Assembly (NCBI RefSeq): GCF_000218685.1
Contig: NW_006763293.1
Coordinates: 676,720-740,719, forward strand
Direction of reading: 5' to 3'
Length of the DNA stretch: 64,000 nucleotides
From: Serpula lacrymans var. lacrymans S7.9
Lineage: Eukaryota; Basidiomycota; Agaricomycetes; Boletales; Serpulaceae
The notes below the pieces were generated by a model. It made no database searches. It worked only from the letters and a program-made list of their open reading frames with translations, and was not told where the DNA came from. Shown here piece after piece: positions 58,136 to 64,000 of this stretch. The position numbers were made by a program, and so were the translations under genes. Positions within the stretch are counted from its first letter, which is position 1. Every line of letters begins with the position of its first letter.

Positions 58136-60012
58136 TCAATCCCCCTGAAGTTGCTTCGTAGAGGAGGTTTTCGTCTTGACCCGTTCTATGCTAGCCATGA
58201 GTGTCGCCTGTGAGTCTACGGCTTGGGATGTGACAATGTCTGCAGGCAGGCCTGATGGGGACCTTCGCATGTTCTCTGTTGCTTCTTCGATTAGCTTTTC
58301 GTCATCCATGACTCGATCTCCAAACACTTCTCCGAGCTCTTCTAGCGTTCTGTGGGCGGTCTCGACGTATACAAGCCATACGAAGGCACCAGATATGAGA
58401 CAGAAGCCAAGAAGCAGGAAATAGTAACCGGCTGTAATGGCAGAAAACAGGGGAGGTGTGATAAAGGCCACAATGAAGTTGAAGAGCCTATTGACTCGAG
58501 TCAAAACAACAGTCATGTGGCTGATAATGTGCTCACCAGTTTGTGCTGGTACTTAGAGACATTCCTTTGGCACGAGCACGGAGAGGAGAAATTTCCGCAC
58601 CAAGAAGCCAAGGCGTTGGACCCCAGCTGCACATCAGGAAATTAGGGTCAGTATGCAAGTTAGTAAGACATGGCGAAAACTTGCGTTGCACCGAAGAAGA
58701 ATAGATATAAGCAAACACCTGGAAAAATAAATAAATAGGGGATTCTACCATTAATCCCAACGAATGAAGAGGTAACGCCGCTAACCAAAGAAAAAGGCCA
58801 TCAGCAGTTGGCAACCTTGCTGGACCTTCAGGAAGACTATCAGCGTGAAACTGCAAACCACCAACAATCGCAAGAGACCCGGCTAAGCCTAGGCTACCCG
58901 TGATTAAAAAAGTTTTTCGACCCCATTTATGTATTAAGAACATCGTAGGGATGGTTCCAGAGCAGTAGATCAACGCACAGGCGCCTGAGAATAGCAAAGA
59001 ACGACTTATAGTGAAACCGGCGCGAGTCAAGTTCTCCGGCAGAAAATAAAGTATTGCGTTGATACCATTTAGCTGCGCAAACATATGACAAGTTATCCCC
59101 ACGATAGAGCGGCGGGTGTACTGTGTGAATAATTGACGCCAGGTGGCCTCGCCCATGGTCTCCTCGAAATCGATAGCTGCAACGATCTCGATGTATGTTG
59201 CGAGGATGTGAGGGTCCGTAATGTCACCCGTGCCGTGAAGATCTGCAAGGGCGCCCAGACCTTCTTTTCTGAAACCATTTCTTATAAGCCAGCGAGGAGT
59301 TTCTGGTAAGAAAAACGTCCAGACAACCAGAACAAAAGCAAAGGCTGCTTGAACGATGTAAGGACCGCGCCAAGATATTTCCGAGGGGATAGCGAAGAAG
59401 ACCAACCCAGGCGGAGATAGCATAGCCAAAGTTCAAGCAAAAATACTCGATGCTGACGAAAAGTCCGCGTGCGTGGCCTGGAGCTATTTCACACTGTAGT
59501 ATGGGAACGGTCATTGATAGCATACCTACCCCAAGTCCTTGGATAGAACGACCAACAATGAGAGCAGCAAGGTTTGGAGAAAAAAGTTGGATGAAAGCCG
59601 CTATGAGGTAGATGATAGCTCCAATGCGCACAGACATACGCCTGCCTAGGATGTCGCATACATATGCTGCTCCGAAAGAGGCAAGAAGAGCCGTAATGTT
59701 AATGCAAGCTACTGTAATGGCTGGATTTATATCGTGTCAATTCTAGTGGTGCTAGTCCGTATTGTTGATCCATACTAACCTTGGGTGAAGGGTTCTACGC
59801 CTGTATCTCCTGCTTGAACCTGATCCAGGGTGACTACTTGTCCTCCTTTTCATGACAGAAGGCTGTACTTGCGCAGCGGCTATGATACCTTGACTGTATC
59901 CAAACATAGCATCTCCTAAGGAAGCCAGAGCAGAGGAAGCATAAAGCAAGCGTTTTCCAACCATCCATCTTGGAAAACGAGCAGTATAAGTTTTTGGTTT
60001 CAAGTGATCCAT
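58136..60012 (-). pseudogene. Sugar-transporter-type MFS gene with three frame breaks
   Basis: Exons, minus strand: 60012-59780, 59720-58786, 58718-58685, 58626-58537, 58487-58136. Clear MFS sugar-porter sequence (12 helices): FGYSQGIIAAAQVQPS, LGRRMSVRIGAIIYL, SIQGLGVGMLSMTVPILQCE, PSEISWRGPYIVQ, PETPRWLIRNGF, LNGINAILYFLPEN, GPTPWLLGAE, LFNFIVAFITPPL and VYVETAHRTLEELGEVFGD. It belongs to the large agaricomycete hexose/quinate permease group. Three shifts of one base interrupt it: near 59847-59850 (A-run), near 59395-59410, and near 58788-58797 (T-run on the coding strand). Exactly one surplus base at each would restore 546 codons. The fourth intron (58684-58627) uses a GC donor. Either a young pseudogene or consensus errors in homopolymers. 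Confidence 0.7.
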
Positions 60013-60974
60013 GTTTAGTAGAGAATGTCGCGCCAAAAGGGGGGGGGGGGGGGCTTCAAAACAAAGTAGATGGTGAGAATAAAAAGAGAATAACACGAAT
60101 CTATCACGTATAAAGTAGGATCCAAGAAGGAAGGCACCAAAATTGTGAAAATATCTGACAGGCCAATCTGTTATATGGATTCTGACTGTAGGGGTAACTG
60201 CAAGTTATTGCTATTTTTTAACAGCTCATCTCCTAGAGATACATAGCAATCCAGAAAAGTGGTATCCGCCATGATTATTGTTTACACGACCAAACAATGG
60301 GATCGAATATTTGAAGTAAAAGCCCATTCAAAAATACGTGATGATAAAACCACCAAATGACAAACTCACTGACAGGAATATGATATGATTTGGGACTGTT
60401 ACATGACAGGATGGATCAATGTAGACACCATTGCCATTCACTCCTGGGGTATGTTCATTATAAGCCTTGAAGCTTGAAGGACGAGGGACAGAGGCCTAAC
60501 CGATATAGCTGTTACGGAATACTTGGATGGTTGTAGGAAACTAATAGAGCATCGTTATTTGTTATTTAGATGAGTGTAAACCAAGAAACGTTCATACCTC
60601 GGCACATCAGGTGTGCGCCAAACCTTTGCACTAGCATGTCAGTCAACGTTCTCTCAGACTTCGGCAAAAGCTTGGAAAATGCGAGAATGAAGCAGACAGA
60701 AACAACTCAAACTCCTCGACGAGCCAAATGTTGGCGGCGATTCCCCCTTCACATGAGAGATTACACCGAAGTAGCGATATGGAGATAGAAAACTTGAGAA
60801 ATGCACTGTGACGAGCAAATGAGTAGGTCTGTCACGTCAGGTGAGCGTTACTTGACGTGACTATTATACCGTTCCGCGTCCCGGCTTATCTCGGCCTCTT
60901 GATACCAATGATCTGCAATGATACGGATGAGGTAGATCCGAATCCTCAACTCTTGCTATTATTCAACCACTATC
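60013..60974. other. Divergent spacer with a poly-G tract
   Basis: 962 bp between divergent starts. AT-rich except for the G15 run right before the transporter start. Short ATG-started frames on the plus strand (72 codons at 60570) have no domain. Presumably holds promoters for the transporter and the SDR. Confidence 0.5.
60039..60053. repeat. G15 homopolymer
   Basis: Fifteen consecutive G, 26 bp upstream of the broken transporter's ATG (poly-C in its leader). Long homopolymers are slippage- and error-prone, which matters when judging the frame breaks next to it. Confidence 0.9.
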
Positions 60975-62400
60975 ATGTCTGGAAGACTCCAAAGTAAAGT
61001 ATGTATGTCATGAAAATCGCACAGAATCGTTTCGATAATGCTTTCTTTTTCTCTAGACTGCGCTGATCACTGGTGCTGGATCGTAAGTGTTTGCTAGATG
61101 TCTATAGATTATGATGATTGATTCGTGCCTCGCAGTGGAATTGGACTCGAATCATCTCTCCTTTTTGCTCAGGAAGGTGCCAACGTTCTGCTGGCTGATA
61201 TCAACCTTGCTGCAGTAGAGAAAGCGACAGCACTCGTTCAACAGCGTTTCCCCAACATCAAGGCTTTAGCTGTGAAAGCCGATGTAGGGAAGGAGGCCGA
61301 TATTAAAGCAGCCGTAGACCTAGCGGTTAGCGAGTTTGGAAGGTTGGATGTCATGGTACGCTTTTATGACCACTAGATTGCTCATCTGCGCTAAAGTTCT
61401 GAGGGTCGCTAACTAAGTTTAATAATGCTGGTAAGTAAACGTATCTGGGCGGCTGATCCTTATCTTATTTTATTTGATCCAGGAATAATGCACCCTGAGG
61501 ACGACAATGCATTGAACACAGAGGAGCGCATCTGGGACCTCACCATGCAAATCAACCTCAAGGGTGTTTGGTGGGGCTGCAAGTATGCAATCCTCGCAAT
61601 GCGCCAGAACCCCGTTGATGAAGCGAGAGGACTTCACACTGGAGGCAGCATTATTAACACTGCCAGTTTCGTAGCAATAATGGGTGCAGCGACTCCTCAG
61701 CTAGCTTGTAAGTCCAATCAGTGGTTGTTTTTGTTGAAGTAATAATTCAACGATCAACTAATTTGGTAGACACCGCGTCGAAAGTGAATTTTCCTTGAAG
61801 TGACATGCTTAAATACTCTTAGGCTAAACATTAATAAAGGGTGGTGTCCTTGCCATGACTAGGGAATTGGCTATGGTTCATGCCAGAGAAGGTATCCGAA
61901 TCAACTCTCTCTGCCCGTGAGCTATCTCTTCATTTTCCCATGCGTTTATGATTAAAAATCTCACTTCACTCCATAGCGGCCCTCTGAAAACGCGTGAGTC
62001 TTAGCGAATTCGTAACGCAAAGCCCTTATGAATGTGTCTCCGTGTCACATATCAGCACTATTAATGGATTTTCTCAATACCCCTGAGAAACGCGATCGTC
62101 GTCTTGTTCATCTTCCGATGGGTCGCTTTGGTGAGGCTGTAGAGCTAGCAAAAGCAGCCCTGTTTTGTGCGTTTTATCTGCTCTTTCATACCTCCCAGTT
62201 TCTGACCTATATTAAATACAAGTGGCCAGCGACGAAAGCAGCTATATGACGGTATATTTCAATTTTCCTAGAAATCTAGTCTCACATTGACGCTGTACGT
62301 GATATAGGGGACGGATTTCAAGGTCGACGGAGGTCTTACCTCTGCCTACGTGACTCCTCTCGGAGAACCGGTGCTACCACCCCCTGCAAGTCTTGTGTAA
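60975..62400 (+). CDS. Short-chain dehydrogenase/reductase (282 aa)
   Basis: Exons: 60975-60998, 61057-61082, 61136-61355, 61418-61430, 61483-61707, 61770-61783, 61840-61916, 61977-61993, 62056-62166, 62223-62251, 62308-62400. Classical SDR: cofactor loop TALITGAGSGIG, acidic residue in LLADIN after the second strand (suggests NAD rather than NADP), FNNAG, catalytic YTASK, then INSLCPGPLKT, MGRFGEAVELAKAALFLASD and the closing TDFKVDGGLTSAYVTP. Exons of 13, 14 and 17 nt carry the NNAG, YTASK and PGPLK motifs, so splicing must be exact. Phases close (849 nt). Substrate cannot be predicted. Close to the transporter but divergent from it. Confidence 0.9.
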
Positions 62401-62776
62401 GAACATTTTCCATGAGCAAGTAAAGATACCAGATAATGACTGAAGCTCTCTGAACTGTAACTGAATACGTATTCCCAAAAACCAAGGCGATTTTACTAAG
62501 ATCAGGACTTAAAGCTTAAATAATTATCCTCAGTCAAGTATAATCCTTATTACGGTGCTGATTCGCTCGTATGTGCTCAAGGTTGACCAAATAAGACTCT
62601 ATTCGCAACCGATTAGGTTATCATAAAAACAATATTGTGATAGAATAAATTCCATACAAGATAATGAAAAGTAAGGGGAAGTTCGTATCTTACAGTGCTA
62701 CCTGTGCGTATATAACCGAACCTTATTCGTCATCCCAAAAGAACCCCACCAGTTCAGTCCTTGAGCATGCTGTAAT
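62401..62776. other. Convergent 3' spacer SDR / MPO1
   Basis: 376 bp, AT-rich, between two stop codons. Both 3' UTRs expected. No gene seen. Confidence 0.5.
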
Positions 62777-63630
62777 TTAAGTTGCCTTCTTATTTGACCT
62801 ACGCTTGTCGCCCTGTTCTTTTCTAATCCTAGCTATCTCTTTACCAACATCATTCTGAAGTTGCTTTTGAAGCGCAGGTCGGTAGCCCAACTTGAAAAGT
62901 AGCTCCAGATGAACAAAAAAGGGAGCCAAAACAAATGCTATATATCAATCCATACTGGGTGAATTTTGATATCAATAGTCGAACTGGTGTACTGACCTCC
63001 AAGTATATTATCTAGCAAGGCAGGGGCCCGACCTTCTGCAAGTCCGTGTCCGAGGAATTGTGCAATCCAGGAGACAACATGGACAACTCCAGCTTTTGTT
63101 ATCCCGTCTGGCTGGTATGAAAGAGCGGTTGCTGTCAACAAGCTCAAGACCATCTGGGGAGCGTAGAGTATCTAGTTAGGGGTTAAGTCATATGTATCAG
63201 TCAGTGAACTCTGGAAAGAACTAAGTTACGAACCGCAGCAATTGGGTCTAACAAGAGATAATAAGCTAGATAAAACACAAAAGTAATAGCAGGGACGTTG
63301 AGGTCAAATATGAGCCACTCGTTGAAAACATGGTGGATTTGGGGTAAGAAAACAGGCACAGGCAGGAGAGTTCCGAGAACCCAAGCGCTCCTAAGAAATC
63401 ATTGATGATTCAGTAAAAGTTTGGCCGTTGTTTACGAAAGGTGAGTACCATAGCAGTAATGGGACACCAAATATATGGATGATGATGTTCACTGGATGGG
63501 AATGGTAGGAACCGTAAAAAGTAAGCTAATAAGCCGGCGGTATCTCTGTTAGCGAGATGGAAATGAGGTTTTCGAGGCCGGTGAACAAGCTGCGTACCTG
63601 TTTGCGCACATCGAATAACGAGGAGGCCAT
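62777..63630 (-). CDS. MPO1: Mpo1-family ER membrane dioxygenase (200 aa)
   Basis: Exons, minus strand: 63630-63598, 63525-63449, 63390-63234, 63171-62997, 62937-62777. Sequence blocks: [20 protein letters not shown] then [20 protein letters not shown], with the conserved His of the Mpo1/DUF962 family; [39 protein letters not shown], with two more His; [20 protein letters not shown]; and a lysine-rich tail. Yeast Mpo1 is an Fe(II) peroxide-type dioxygenase in the ER that removes one carbon from 2-hydroxy fatty acids formed from phytosphingosine. The tail KKAT resembles a dilysine ER retention signal. Phases close (603 nt). Confidence 0.92.
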
Positions 63631-64000
63631 TGTCGTGGTGGTGTTAATGATAGCCAGCCTTGCATCACTGGCTCATCTCCGATTATAATGTTTCCGGACA
63701 TGGCACTGCAGTCCATTGCCAGTGTGACAAATCACAAGGATGCCGGATTACCTTTGCCGGCCGATCCGGTCTTGTGAATTCTACCGCGGAGGCAAGGCAC
63801 ACCTCTAATAAAAACCTAGAAACAAAGGATCACAAAGAACCATGGACAGCTGCATGGGTTGTGGACAGACTTCGAGACCAAAAGGAAGAAAGATCCTTTG
63901 GTATCTTGAATAACTGGATGCACAAAAAAAGAGGGCAAGAAGTTGACAAAAATATGATTAAAGAATTAAATGTGTTACCAATACACAAAACAGTATTGGC
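63631..64000. other. Upstream flank of MPO1 to the window end
   Basis: 370 bp. Should hold the MPO1 promoter. No coding signal seen; the window simply ends here. Confidence 0.5.

Noticed and set aside
58136..62400. Sugar transporter plus SDR as a catabolic gene pair
   Set aside because: Divergent across nearly 1 kb, the transporter frame is broken, and neither substrate can be inferred.

Overview
This is a nuclear contig fragment from a filamentous fungus, most probably a mushroom-forming basidiomycete (Agaricomycete). The signs are dense short introns of about 45-65 nt with GT(A/G)NGT donors, several micro-exons, compact intergenic spacers outside one sparse interval, and an agaricomycete-type DUF6534 seven-helix protein. 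I rebuilt 27 protein genes by joining exons so that phases close and family motifs are continuous, plus one truncated gene copy and one frame-broken gene. One run of 100 N (19624-19723) is an assembly gap inside a gene. I saw no transposon, CRISPR array, rRNA, supportable tRNA gene or biosynthetic cluster.

Left arm (1-19.6 kb), dense housekeeping: RPL3 (5' end outside the window), a mitochondrial-type PPR protein, an AMMECR1-domain protein, a Rab GTPase with a very large insertion, RPS7, the Hsp90 co-chaperone Cns1/TTC4, L-2-hydroxyglutarate dehydrogenase, complex I subunit NDUFA12, the polarity scaffold Bem1, CCR4-NOT subunit Not3, and mitoribosomal bL12m broken by the gap.

Middle (19.7-32.7 kb), gene-sparse: two confident genes only, a 22-exon DUF6534 membrane protein and a cytochrome P450 with two GC-AG introns, separated by long spacers rich in simple repeats.

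Right arm (32.7-64 kb), dense again: HEM12, CDC14 and an Mbp1-type APSES factor (a divergent cell-cycle pair), mitoribosomal uL24m, a tandem pair of equilibrative nucleoside transporters, VFA1, class III alcohol dehydrogenase, an ACBD5/Atg37-like acyl-CoA-binding protein with a second copy that lost its ACBP domain, a divergent pair of small mitochondrial proteins (mS34-like and GatF-like), dUTPase, an unrecognised disordered nuclear protein, a sugar-transporter gene with three frame breaks, a short-chain dehydrogenase and Mpo1.

Seven of the genes are mitochondrial (PPR, L2HGDH, NDUFA12, bL12m, uL24m, mS34-like, GatF-like). Most neighbours are divergent or convergent pairs with spacers of 60-400 bp. 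The best second-look items are the four GC-AG introns, the micro-exon architecture, the nucleoside-transporter duplication, the ACBP-domain loss in the duplicate, the three frame breaks in the transporter and the Rab insertion. I found no clearly new multi-gene system, and I say so plainly.
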